A DNA stretch of 64,000 nucleotides from Flammeovirgaceae bacterium UBA4465 (GTDB lineage: Bacteria > Bacteroidota > Bacteroidia > Cytophagales > Cyclobacteriaceae): the NCBI GenBank assembly GCA_905182375.1, contig CAJJBF010000003.1, positions 62,001 through 126,000 on the forward strand, written 5' to 3'. A program made the translations under genes and the position numbers. The first letter of the stretch is position 1, and every line of letters starts with the position of its first letter. Positions 17,482-26,205 of this stretch are shown here, one piece after another. A model generated the notes under the pieces. That model worked only from the letters and a program-made list of their open reading frames with translations, ran no database searches and was not told the origin of the DNA.

Positions 17482-19648
17482 CTTGAATACCCGGCCCTAG
17501 CATGAAAAATGGAATTTTTTCTTGTAAAAAATACCCAAAGCCTGCATACAATGGAAAGGTTAATTTTTTCTCTCTTGAAATTGGATAAATAGAACCTAAA
17601 ATAACCAAGCCTACATCTCTACCTCGAGAATCATTCTCATCAAAACTAAAGGCATTGAGGAAAATAAATCCTGCGCCAATTTTATACGGCCGATATTCAG
17701 CAATCTTACCCGGCTGATAAAAACTCATTTGGGCCATCATGGCCAAACTGACTCCCCCAAAGTTGGCGAAATCTGATTGATCGTCAAATTTAAGCACCAG
17801 TAAACCAGCAGGAAAAGAGACATCAATGTCATAGCTATTCGCTCTTTTAAGAACAATGACTACTTTCCTATTGAATCTAACGGTCTCGTACGCATTGCCC
17901 TTATGCTTGATATCTAATTCTATTTGAGCCCACTCGGGTAATTGGGATGTTTTATTCTTAATGAAATTATTCAAATTAATGGTATTGGCAGTACACTCGC
18001 TTTTATCATACCGATCCCCCCGCGGTGAAAAAGTACCCGGACAAACCACTAAATCTTCAAATTCATATAACTCAATAATATTTCCAGCCTTATTTTTAAT
18101 CTTAACATCTATTTCCAAAAACTGCTTTCCAAAAAGTTGATCCGAAAAATCAATCCTATTTTCATCAAACTTAATGACTAAATCTGTTATCGTTTTATCA
18201 TAATATATGGGCTTATCCAGTGTACTGACTGGGTAATCATTTCCATCGATATCTAAGATTAAAAAATCCAACTCTTTCGGTCTTTGGTATTCTTTTACGT
18301 CCAGTTTTAACTCCGTACTATTATTGTGATTATAGATATCAACGGTATTCGATAAAATATCTAAGGGTACCTCTATCCTATATTGAATGTCATTTTCATT
18401 TTTTAATAAAGAATCATACTGCTGCTGATAAACCCCTTCGAAAGTAAATTTTCCTTTGTGTAATCCCTGTCCCTCAAGTCGGATATTGAGGTTTTCTCCT
18501 GGATGAACTTGATTGGTTTTTTCCCAATTTTTCCCTGGTCTTTGAATATAAATCGCCTCAATTTTGGTACGCCGTGTAATGTCAAAATTGGTTACAAATA
18601 AGGCCTTATCGTTTTCTTTTAAATAAAGATAGCCTTTAGACTTTTGATGATAGGCATACGTCCTGAGGGTGGCCAACACTTTCCCATTGCTCATACTTGA
18701 TTGGGTAAAAAGCTCTGCAACTAAGGCTCCTCCCGGTGCTTCTTGATCCTCTAAGCGATAGGTTTTTTCTAAAAATAACCTCTCATGGTTATCAATTTGA
18801 ATGATATTAGGAGATTTGGAATCTTCCGAAGGAGTGATTTCTAATTTATTGATGTTTAAAAAAGCAATACGACCACTTTTAATCTCAAACCTCTTAATTA
18901 AAGGGGCAGATTCAAATACCATGGTCCCCTTCAACAATTCCGGTTTTATAAGCGGAAGTTTGACATTCCATGTATAAAGGCCCCTTTTTGTTGGAAGAAA
19001 ATGCACCCGCAATTCATCGTTTTTTTTTCGAATCAAGTAATTTGCTTTGCTGTCAGAAACCCATTGATTACTGAGCATCACATTATCGATATTGCTCACC
19101 GATATATTGAGTATTTGCTCTTCCCCAATAAAAAGTTCACTCCCTGCTGAAATCATTTGAAGACGGGTTTGGGTATGCGGGAAGAGTCCAAGATCATAAA
19201 ACTGACTTTTCGAAGGGTCCATTTGATCCTTAAAAACAAACTTCAAAAAATTTGATGCTGTTAAATCTTTAAATTTAACTTTAAACCGGATGTAATCATC
19301 AAAGGCCAATAAAGAATCCAATATAATATAATCATTAGAAACCTTCAATTGAATGGCCCCTGCTTCCGCATAGCCTGCCATTTTCAGTTCTATCTCGGCT
19401 ACCTCATTTTCTGAATCATAATAGAAAGGCAACTGCATTTTTCCATTGATCATAATGGCATTTTTTTGCCAAGTATAAACCGAAGTATCTATTTTAAAAA
19501 TCATATCCACAAAAGGACTATCTTCAAAAGTACCTTGCCCGAAGGCCGGAGCAAAGAACCCCATCAATAAGATAATTGAGAAAGTCTGAATGTACTTTTG
19601 GATTTTTAATAACCAAAATGGAAAATAAAGTTCTTGCCTGTTATACAT
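17471..19648 (-). CDS. Large secreted protein of unknown function
   Basis: I do not recognise this 725-residue protein. It has a cleavable signal peptide (about residues 18-38, FSIILLMGFFAPAFGQ, preceded by a charged N-region). The body, about 40-590, is rich in beta-strand-like alternation with no Cys-based or catalytic motif I can name. About 600-725 resembles an outer-membrane-associated barrel: repeated short strands with Gly and aromatics (GLLVLKFDD, GAGFIFLNAFSF, YAGFGYFLQ) and the terminus GPGIQVRF. It may be an envelope protein whose extracytoplasmic Ig-like domains precede a small barrel. It is a single-gene unit, with 139 bases upstream that hold only a weak TATCTTTA -7-like box. 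Confidence 0.6.
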   Translation of the reverse strand: MYNRQELYFPFWLLKIQKYIQTFSIILLMGFFAPAFGQGTFEDSPFVDMIFKIDTSVYTWQKNAIMINGKMQLPFYYDSENEVAEIELKMAGYAEAGAIQLKVSNDYIILDSLLAFDDYIRFKVKFKDLTASNFLKFVFKDQMDPSKSQFYDLGLFPHTQTRLQMISAGSELFIGEEQILNISVSNIDNVMLSNQWVSDSKANYLIRKKNDELRVHFLPTKRGLYTWNVKLPLIKPELLKGTMVFESAPLIKRFEIKSGRIAFLNINKLEITPSEDSKSPNIIQIDNHERLFLEKTYRLEDQEAPGGALVAELFTQSSMSNGKVLATLRTYAYHQKSKGYLYLKENDKALFVTNFDITRRTKIEAIYIQRPGKNWEKTNQVHPGENLNIRLEGQGLHKGKFTFEGVYQQQYDSLLKNENDIQYRIEVPLDILSNTVDIYNHNNSTELKLDVKEYQRPKELDFLILDIDGNDYPVSTLDKPIYYDKTITDLVIKFDENRIDFSDQLFGKQFLEIDVKIKNKAGNIIELYEFEDLVVCPGTFSPRGDRYDKSECTANTINLNNFIKNKTSQLPEWAQIELDIKHKGNAYETVRFNRKVVIVLKRANSYDIDVSFPAGLLVLKFDDQSDFANFGGVSLAMMAQMSFYQPGKIAEYRPYKIGAGFIFLNAFSFDENDSRGRDVGLVILGSIYPISREKKLTFPLYAGFGYFLQEKIPFFMLGPGIQVRF

Positions 19649-19787
19649 CTAAAATTGGGGTTTATTACTGACCTAAAGATAGTCTTATTTTGGTCTCACA
19701 GGTTAGGCATCCAGATCAAATTAAAACCATTAGTGTTCTGCTAAATTAAGAAATGCCTGCCTAAGAAAGAAATTCATAGCCTCTATC

Positions 19788-20432
19788 TTATACCGCTGAA
19801 TGAGCATAATGCCTACAAAAATTGGTAAGAGGACAAATTTGACATTTCGGTTTTCGAGCCAAGCAAGTATATCTCCCATGCAGAATCAACCAATGATGGG
19901 CTCTATGAATATAATCATCAGGTATCTGTTTGACCAACTGTCGCTCTACTTCTAAGGGCGTTTTGGCCTTAAGGGTAACCAAACCCAAGCGCTTAGAGAC
20001 GCGGAAAACATGGGTATCAACGGCCATTGCAGGCTGTTGGTCTAGAACAGATACAATCACGTTGGCTGTTTTTCTCCCAACTCCTGGCATCCGTAGTAAA
20101 TCCTGAATATTCAAAGGAATCACCTCTCCAAAATCCGACACCAACATGTTACTAAGACCTAGTAAGTGTTTGGTTTTATTACTAGGATAAGAAATACTAC
20201 GGATATACGGGAAAAGTTCATCGAAATTTGAGGCCGCCATAGCAGAAGCAGTTGGAAATTCTTTAAATAGACTTTCCGTCACAATATTTACTCGCTTATC
20301 CGTACATTGAGCACTCAATACCACAGCAACCAATAATTCAAAGGGATTTCTATATTTGAGCTCCGTCTCTGCCTCTGGCTGATTTTGGGAAAAATAAGAG
20401 ATAAAAAATTGATATCTTTCTTTTCTAGTCAT
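19788..20432 (-). CDS. nth: Endonuclease III
   Basis: Base-excision repair glycosylase/AP lyase for oxidised pyrimidines; 214 residues. The family features are all present: the catalytic Lys in LSAQCTDKRVN, the helix-hairpin-helix LRMPGVGRKTANVI, the catalytic Asp in AVDTHVFRVSKRLGL, and the 4Fe-4S loop with four Cys spaced C-x6-C-x2-C-x5-C near the C-terminus (CLARKPKCQICPLTNFC). I place the start at ATG 20432 (MTRKERYQFF) because the longer frame begins with TTG at 20462. It follows a small ORF and an ECF sigma gene on the same strand. Confidence 0.95.
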   Translation of the reverse strand: MTRKERYQFFISYFSQNQPEAETELKYRNPFELLVAVVLSAQCTDKRVNIVTESLFKEFPTASAMAASNFDELFPYIRSISYPSNKTKHLLGLSNMLVSDFGEVIPLNIQDLLRMPGVGRKTANVIVSVLDQQPAMAVDTHVFRVSKRLGLVTLKAKTPLEVERQLVKQIPDDYIHRAHHWLILHGRYTCLARKPKCQICPLTNFCRHYAHSAV

Positions 20433-20479
20433 CCTTAAAATACTCGAGTTTACGCTCCTCAAAAGAGTCCTTAGAGAAA

Positions 20480-20713
20480 TTAAGCTGACTCAAATTTCTG
20501 TTTTCTAGAATATGCCAAAATTTTTTCAATCGACAAGTTATTAGGTGTAAGCCTCAACTGATCTAATTTTAATCTCAATAATTCAAATTCCAACAATGCT
20601 TCATTGAATGAATCATCTCTATTTCTGGCGATATGTATTTGTACTGTTAATTGACTAGATGCCTCTTGATATATATATTGTAACGCATCATTTGTTGTAA
20701 AGTTTGGGATCAT
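20480..20713 (-). CDS. Small protein coupled to the ECF sigma factor
   Basis: A 77-residue protein without a recognisable family. It is soluble, has no signal peptide or membrane segment, and its middle is predicted helical and acidic (EALLEFELLRLKLDQLRL, about 37-54). Its ATG lies inside the end of the sigma gene (26-base overlap), so the two are almost certainly translated together. The position suggests a partner or modulator of the sigma factor, but it lacks the zinc-binding or membrane-anchored architecture of common anti-sigma factors, so that role is only inferred. nth begins 47 bases further on. Confidence 0.65.
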   Translation of the reverse strand: MIPNFTTNDALQYIYQEASSQLTVQIHIARNRDDSFNEALLEFELLRLKLDQLRLTPNNLSIEKILAYSRKQKFESA

Positions 20714-21287
20714 AGGCGTTAGTTTTTTGCTTGAATTTTTTTCTTAGGTTGATCAAAGCATACCTCATTCTTCCCAGCGCAGTATTTATACTGACATCCG
20801 TAGCAACGGCAATTTCTTGGAAGCTCATTTGCATGTAATGTCGCATAACCAATACCTCTCGCTGTAGATCCGGAAGTTCCTTAATATGTACTTTAAGTAA
20901 CTCGTGGGTATCTTGCTTAATTTGTATCTCTTCAACTGAAGTCTCTGAAAATGCCAGCGTATTGAAAATGTTGCTCCCATCTTCAGTAACAATTAAAGGG
21001 GATCTCTTGGTCTTTCTAAATTGATCAATAGCCATATTGTGCGCAATTCTCAAAATCCATGGAAGAAACTTTCCCTCGTCATTATAACGACCGGATTTGA
21101 TCATTGTAATGGCTTTTATAAATACCTCTTGCAATATATCTTCTGCGAGGTAACTATCTTTAACTATTAAATAGATGGTGGTATAGACCTTGTCTTTATG
21201 ACGGTTCAGCAACATACTGAAGGCCTGTTCGTCACCTTTGGCATAGTGAGACAGCAAGTGGCTGTCACTCATTTCTACATTTTTCAT
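20688..21287 (-). CDS. ECF-type RNA polymerase sigma factor
   Basis: Sigma-70 family extracytoplasmic-function factor, 199 residues. Region 2 spans about residues 20-90 (AEDILQEVFIKAITMI and WILRIAHNMAIDQFRKTKR, the promoter-melting and -10 recognition part). Region 4 is about 130-180 (LPDLQREVLVMRHYMQMSF and a helix-turn-helix DVSINTALGRMRYAL). The start is ATG 21287; an in-frame TTG nine bases upstream is less likely. A sigma promoter is seen upstream. No membrane anti-sigma gene or TonB receptor follows; instead a small 77-residue protein overlaps the end. Confidence 0.9.
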   Translation of the reverse strand: MKNVEMSDSHLLSHYAKGDEQAFSMLLNRHKDKVYTTIYLIVKDSYLAEDILQEVFIKAITMIKSGRYNDEGKFLPWILRIAHNMAIDQFRKTKRSPLIVTEDGSNIFNTLAFSETSVEEIQIKQDTHELLKVHIKELPDLQREVLVMRHYMQMSFQEIAVATDVSINTALGRMRYALINLRKKFKQKTNAYDPKLYNK

Positions 21288-21365
21288 TATAATCAACTAT
21301 TAGTGAACGTAGAAGTCTATACCAAATTGTGTCATTTATATGAATAAAAAATTTAATTACTCCTG

Positions 21366-21396
21366 CAAGTATATAGAATTTTAGTTTGCTACCAAA
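21366..21396 (-). promoter_or_regulatory. Promoter for the sigma factor gene
   Basis: Minus-strand TATACTTG (21373-21366), one mismatch from TAnnTTTG, with TTTG (21396-21393) 19 bases upstream. It overlaps the uvrA promoter on the other strand, so the two directions may interfere. Confidence 0.45.
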
Positions 21397-21420
21397 TACC
21401 AAGTACAATATCTATTTTTG
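21386..21420 (+). promoter_or_regulatory. Promoter for uvrA
   Basis: TATTTTTG (21413-21420) matches TAnnTTTG exactly. TTG at 21386-21388 is 24 bases upstream, slightly longer than usual spacing. Transcription would begin about 35 bases before the uvrA ATG at 21462. Confidence 0.5.
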
Positions 21421-21461
21421 CAATCAGATTAATTTCTTTGGGCATAGCCCACCACAAACAA

Positions 21462-24260
21462 ATGTCAATAGAACAAAAATTAGAACTTCTCGACGCCAAA
21501 AAATACATTATCATCAAAGGAGCACGTGTCAATAATTTGAAAAATATCGACATTGCTATTCCACGAAATAAAATGGTCGTCATTACCGGACTTTCTGGAT
21601 CTGGAAAATCAAGTCTGGCTTTTGATACGCTTTTCGCAGAGGGTCAGCGGAAATATGTTGAAAGTTTGAGCGCTTATGCTCGGCAATTTCTGGGGCGCAT
21701 GGAGAAGCCTGAAGTAGATTATATCAAAGGCATATCTCCAGCCATCGCTATTGAACAAAAAGTAAATACGCGCAATCCAAGATCCACGGTGGGTACGACG
21801 ACCGAAATCTATGATTATCTTAAACTTTTGTATGCCCGAATAGGAAAGACCCTCTCTCCCAAATCAGGGAATGAAGTAAAAAAAGATACGGTAACTGATG
21901 TGGTAGATTATATCTTATCTCAACCTGAAGATCTGAAAATAATCATTTCGGCACCTCTCAATGTCCATAAAAAAAGAACCTTAGAGGATGAACTAAAGAT
22001 ATTACTCAGCAAAGGTTATACCCGGATTATTTGTAATCAAAAAATGTTGTTCATTGAAGACTTGGACATTAAAAAAATAAAAAATAACCCTTTAGATATA
22101 TTAATAGATCGGACTGTTAGTAAAAAAGATGAAGAAGCTATGTTCAGGCTCAGCGACTCCATTCAAACGGCTTTCTTTGAAGGGGAGGGAGTTTGTAATA
22201 TCGAAGTTTTAGGTGCCAAAAAAGTAAAATTTTCCAATCGACTAGAACTGGACGGAATTTCATTTGAAGTACCTACCGTTAACTTATTTAGTTTCAATAA
22301 TCCTTATGGTGCCTGCCGTAAATGCGAAGGATTTGGAATGATTTTGGGCATCGATCCAGAGCGGGTAATTCCTGATAACAATCTATCCGTTTTTGAAAAC
22401 GCCTTAGTTCCTTGGCGTGGTGAAACCATGAGGAAATGGGTTGAACCCTTACTTAAACACGCTATTAAGTTTGATTTTCCCATTCATAGAGCCGTCAGTG
22501 AATTAACTCCAGCACAATATCAGTTGTTGTGGGATGGCAATGAATACTTCGAAGGATTACATGCCTTTTTCTCCTTTTTAGCATCAAAAACTCATAAAAT
22601 TCAATACCGAGTGATGCTTTCTCGCTACCGAGGAAAAACGAGATGTCCGGATTGCAAAGGCACCCGCATAAGGAAAGATGCTCATTATGTGAAAATAGGA
22701 GGTACTTCCATCGCTGAAATGGTATTGATTCCCGTTACTGATTTGATCCCTAAACTGCGTGAAATCAATTTATCTGAACACGATGCCAAAATCAGTCAAC
22801 GGTTACTTACCGAAATATTGAATAGGCTCAACTATCTTGATCAAGTGGGCTTAGGTTACCTCACCCTCAATAGGCTTACCTCAAGCCTCTCAGGAGGAGA
22901 ATTTCAACGGATCAAACTTTCCACTTCCCTGGGAAGTGCCTTGGTTGGTTCAATGTATATCCTTGACGAGCCCAGCATTGGACTGCATCCCAGAGATACG
23001 GATAAATTGATAGAAGTGCTGAACAGTTTAAAGCATCTTGGAAATACCGTAATTGTGGTAGAACACGAGGAAAAAATAATGTTGGCGGCAGATCAGATTA
23101 TTGATATCGGACCAGGTGCAGGAAGTCATGGAGGAAACCTTATTTTTCAAGGTCACTTTAGGGACGCCGCAACACACCAAGAACCTTCTTTAACGTTAGA
23201 TTATTTGCTTCAAAGAGAGCAAATTGTGCTTCCAAGTTTAAGAAGGGGCTGGAATCAATCTATCCTCATTAAGAAAGCCAAAGAAAACAACCTTAAGAGT
23301 ATTGATGTAGAAATTCCCCTTGGGGTAATGACGGTCGTCACAGGTGTGAGTGGCTCAGGGAAATCAACGTTAATTAAAAAAATCCTTTACCCCTCCCTTG
23401 GGAAAATCCTGGGGTTAAGTACTGAGGCTACGGGGAAGTTTGACAAACTGGATGGAGATTATCAGAAAATCAGTCACATCGAGTTTGTAGACCAAAACCC
23501 CATTGGTAAAAGCTCGAGATCCAATCCTGTTACTTATGTGAAAGCCTATGATCATATTCGTCAACTGTTTTCAGAGCAACCCATCGCTATGAAGCACAGA
23601 TTCAAGCCTGCTTTCTTTTCATTTAATGTGACCGGTGGCCGGTGTGATACTTGCGAAGGAGAGGGCACCGTAAAAATTGAAATGCAATTCATGGCAGATC
23701 TGCATTTAACCTGTGAAAACTGTAAAGGTCAAAGGTTTAAAAAAGAAATTCTTGAAGTCCGTTACCAACAAAAAAACATCAATGAGATTTTAAACTTAAC
23801 GGTATCAGAAGCCCTGATTTTCTTCGCAGATAGAAAAAACATCTGTAATAAAATTAAACCTTTAGATGATGTGGGCCTGGGTTATGTAAAACTGGGTCAA
23901 TCCTCTAGCTCCCTAAGTGGGGGAGAGGCCCAGCGGGTAAAGTTAGCCTCTTTCCTAAGTAAAAAGGGGGGCAATAAAAATGACCATACTTTGTTTTTAT
24001 TTGATGAACCCACCACCGGCTTGCATTTTCACGACATCAAAAAATTACTGGACTCAATCAATGCTTTAATAGACGAAAAAAATACTGCAGTCATCATAGA
24101 GCACAATATGGAAGTCATTAAAAATGCAGATTGGATCATTGATCTAGGACCCGAAGGTGGTGCGAATGGAGGATTTATTAACTTTGCTGGGCTTCCTGAA
24201 GATATGGTTAAATTGAGGAGTCAAAATCATACAGCCCACTACCTAAAAGAAAAACTATAA
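21462..24260 (+). CDS. uvrA: Excinuclease ABC subunit A
   Basis: Damage-recognition ATPase of nucleotide excision repair, 932 residues. Both ABC modules are complete: Walker [15 protein letters not shown] and [13 protein letters not shown], two signature motifs ([12 protein letters not shown] and [13 protein letters not shown]), Walker [15 protein letters not shown] and [13 protein letters not shown]. The zinc modules are present (CRKCEGFG with CPDCKGTR, and [11 protein letters not shown] with CENCKGQRF). The start is ATG 21462 ([10 protein letters not shown]) rather than the in-frame TTG at 21438. uvrB and uvrC are not in the window. tpiA starts three bases after the stop, so they probably share a transcript. 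Confidence 0.97.
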   Translation: MSIEQKLELLDAKKYIIIKGARVNNLKNIDIAIPRNKMVVITGLSGSGKSSLAFDTLFAEGQRKYVESLSAYARQFLGRMEKPEVDYIKGISPAIAIEQKVNTRNPRSTVGTTTEIYDYLKLLYARIGKTLSPKSGNEVKKDTVTDVVDYILSQPEDLKIIISAPLNVHKKRTLEDELKILLSKGYTRIICNQKMLFIEDLDIKKIKNNPLDILIDRTVSKKDEEAMFRLSDSIQTAFFEGEGVCNIEVLGAKKVKFSNRLELDGISFEVPTVNLFSFNNPYGACRKCEGFGMILGIDPERVIPDNNLSVFENALVPWRGETMRKWVEPLLKHAIKFDFPIHRAVSELTPAQYQLLWDGNEYFEGLHAFFSFLASKTHKIQYRVMLSRYRGKTRCPDCKGTRIRKDAHYVKIGGTSIAEMVLIPVTDLIPKLREINLSEHDAKISQRLLTEILNRLNYLDQVGLGYLTLNRLTSSLSGGEFQRIKLSTSLGSALVGSMYILDEPSIGLHPRDTDKLIEVLNSLKHLGNTVIVVEHEEKIMLAADQIIDIGPGAGSHGGNLIFQGHFRDAATHQEPSLTLDYLLQREQIVLPSLRRGWNQSILIKKAKENNLKSIDVEIPLGVMTVVTGVSGSGKSTLIKKILYPSLGKILGLSTEATGKFDKLDGDYQKISHIEFVDQNPIGKSSRSNPVTYVKAYDHIRQLFSEQPIAMKHRFKPAFFSFNVTGGRCDTCEGEGTVKIEMQFMADLHLTCENCKGQRFKKEILEVRYQQKNINEILNLTVSEALIFFADRKNICNKIKPLDDVGLGYVKLGQSSSSLSGGEAQRVKLASFLSKKGGNKNDHTLFLFDEPTTGLHFHDIKKLLDSINALIDEKNTAVIIEHNMEVIKNADWIIDLGPEGGANGGFINFAGLPEDMVKLRSQNHTAHYLKEKL

Positions 24261-24263
24261 AAC

Positions 24264-25025
24264 ATGAGAAAAAAAATTGCTGCTGGAAACTGGAAAATGA
24301 ATACCACACTTGATGAAGGATTGAAGCTTGCTTCCGAGGTGGTTCATATGGCCAAAGATGAATCATTGTCAGAGACGACCATTATGATGTCGGTTCCTTA
24401 TACACACATAGAAAGTATTAAAAAAACAATAGGCAATGCAACCAATGTGTTCATTGCCGCACAGAATTGCCATCAAGAATTGTCAGGGGCTTACACTGGC
24501 GAAATTTCTGCTGCCATGCTCCAAAACTTAGGTGTAGATTGTGTGGTGTTAGGCCACAGTGAACGGAGAGAATATTATAAAGAAACTTATGCTGAACTCG
24601 AGTCTAAAACTCAAATCGTACTAAAACATCAAATGACTCCCATTTTTTGTTGTGGGGAAAAGCTAGCTACGAGAGAAGAAAATGCTCATTTCGATCTTGT
24701 GAAAGAACAATTATCTTCAAGCTTATTTGAACTCGATGCTGTTGAATTCGCTAAGGTCATCATTGCCTACGAGCCCGTCTGGGCCATAGGGACAGGCGTT
24801 ACCGCGTCAGATGAGCAGGCACAAGAAATGCATCATTTTATTCGCCATACCATCGCAAAAAATTACAGCGACAGCATTGCCAAACAGATACCCATATTAT
24901 ATGGAGGAAGTGTCAAGCCAGCGAATGCCCAAACACTTTTTTCATGCCCTGATGTTGATGGTGGCTTGATAGGTGGTGCAAGTATGGATGCGCAAGGATT
25001 TATTGACATCGCCAAGTCATTCTAA
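24264..25025 (+). CDS. tpiA: Triosephosphate isomerase
   Basis: Glycolytic TIM-barrel enzyme interconverting dihydroxyacetone phosphate and glyceraldehyde 3-phosphate; 253 residues. The active-site Lys is in AAGNWKMNT, the His in VLGHSERREYY, the Glu in AYEPVWAIGTG, and the phosphate loop in YGGSVKPANAQ and GLIGGASMD. It lies three bases after uvrA and two bases before a DUF6150 gene. Confidence 0.98.
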   Translation: MRKKIAAGNWKMNTTLDEGLKLASEVVHMAKDESLSETTIMMSVPYTHIESIKKTIGNATNVFIAAQNCHQELSGAYTGEISAAMLQNLGVDCVVLGHSERREYYKETYAELESKTQIVLKHQMTPIFCCGEKLATREENAHFDLVKEQLSSSLFELDAVEFAKVIIAYEPVWAIGTGVTASDEQAQEMHHFIRHTIAKNYSDSIAKQIPILYGGSVKPANAQTLFSCPDVDGGLIGGASMDAQGFIDIAKSF

Positions 25026-25026
25026 A

Positions 25027-25347
25027 ATGTGGCTCCTTATTGTTACATTTCACCTCTTTTTTACCCCCAGTCAAGCTTTGATATGTCAAGCCTATGGGAG
25101 TGTGTATGAAGTAGAGAAAGCCTATCTAGCAGATTTAATTGTTTATGAAGAATTATCAGAGGCCGCTGCCGACATCGTCGTTTATGAACAACAAAATCGT
25201 CTTTACGCAGATAAGCCAGGGATGTGGTATTTTGAAGAAAAAAAAGATTTTGCCCGTTTTAAAATTTACTTTACCCATAAAAAAAGTGAGGCTGATTTTA
25301 TTATCTATTTTACAGAATTCGAATCTTTTGCAGGCTGCTCAAGATGA
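25027..25347 (+). CDS. DUF6150-like exported repeat protein
   Basis: A 106-residue protein with a signal peptide (MWLLIVTFHLFFTPSQA). The remainder is built of short repeats of the form A-D-x-x-V-Y or A-x-x-K-I-Y-F (ADLIVYEE, ADIVVYEQ, ARFKIYFT, ADFIIYFT) with a central PGMWYFEE, the layout I associate with DUF6150. The function of that family is unknown to me. The C-terminus ends at AGCSR, apparently shorter than relatives. Its TGA overlaps the prmA ATG (ATGA), so it is coupled to prmA. ATG 25027 was chosen because it gives a good signal peptide and lies just after the tpiA stop. Confidence 0.75.
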   Translation: MWLLIVTFHLFFTPSQALICQAYGSVYEVEKAYLADLIVYEELSEAAADIVVYEQQNRLYADKPGMWYFEEKKDFARFKIYFTHKKSEADFIIYFTEFESFAGCSR

Positions 25348-26174
25348 ATTTTAAAGGCGTCCATTTTACTTGTGATCCCCATTTAAGTGACCTATTGATC
25401 GCGGAACTATCAATGTTGAGCTATGATTCATTTGAAGAACATCAAATGGGTTTTAGTGCCTATTGCGAGATGCTAAATTTTAACCAATCCCTCCTCGATA
25501 GCCTTGTAAAGAAGTATCAACCATCGGGAACCATCTCCTACAAACTCGAAGCTGTTGCACGAATCAATTGGAATAGAGAATGGGAAAAAAATTATGCCGC
25601 CGTTGTCATCGCTGACAAAATCATGGTTCGTGCTATTTTTCATGAACCCCAAGATCATTTCAAGCATCAGATTGTAATTCATCCGAAAATGTCTTTCGGC
25701 ACTGGACATCATGCCACCACATCATTGATACTTGAGGCACAATTATCCATTGATCATCATCAAAAAAAAATTTATGACTTTGGTACTGGAACCGGAGTCT
25801 TATCCATTTTGGCTCACCAACTAGGTGCCGCGCACATAGTCGCGACGGACATTGATGATTGGTGTATTGAAAATGCTCAAGAAAACTTTAACTTGAACGA
25901 TTGTCCGGGCCGAGTATTGAAAGGAGTGGTTCGAGATTTAAGCCTCACGGACCAAGCAGATATTATCATTGCCAACATCAATAAAAACGTCCTCTTGAAT
26001 GAGATGCATGAATATGCTCGTCTGCTTGCCTTAAATGGTGTTTTAATTTTAAGTGGTTTTTATGAAAAGGATGCACCTAAAATTTGTGCCCACGCCGAAA
26101 AACTGGGTCTTAAACAAATACAGCAAAAATGCTTGAGCCTTTGGACGGCAATCGTTTTAAGCAAAAGAATGTGA
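25344..26174 (+). CDS. prmA: Ribosomal protein L11 methyltransferase
   Basis: SAM-dependent methyltransferase that modifies ribosomal protein L11; 276 residues. An N-terminal substrate-recognition region (about 1-95) precedes the Rossmann fold. The family motif FGTGHHATTSL is followed by motif I DFGTGTGVLSILAHQLGA and motif IV IIIANINKNVL. The C-terminus (GFYEKDAPKICAHAE) is typical. The ATG overlaps the stop of the DUF6150-like gene. Confidence 0.94.
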   Translation: MNFKGVHFTCDPHLSDLLIAELSMLSYDSFEEHQMGFSAYCEMLNFNQSLLDSLVKKYQPSGTISYKLEAVARINWNREWEKNYAAVVIADKIMVRAIFHEPQDHFKHQIVIHPKMSFGTGHHATTSLILEAQLSIDHHQKKIYDFGTGTGVLSILAHQLGAAHIVATDIDDWCIENAQENFNLNDCPGRVLKGVVRDLSLTDQADIIIANINKNVLLNEMHEYARLLALNGVLILSGFYEKDAPKICAHAEKLGLKQIQQKCLSLWTAIVLSKRM

Positions 26175-26205
26175 TTATCGTGAGTGGTTTATTTAGATTT
26201 AAGTC

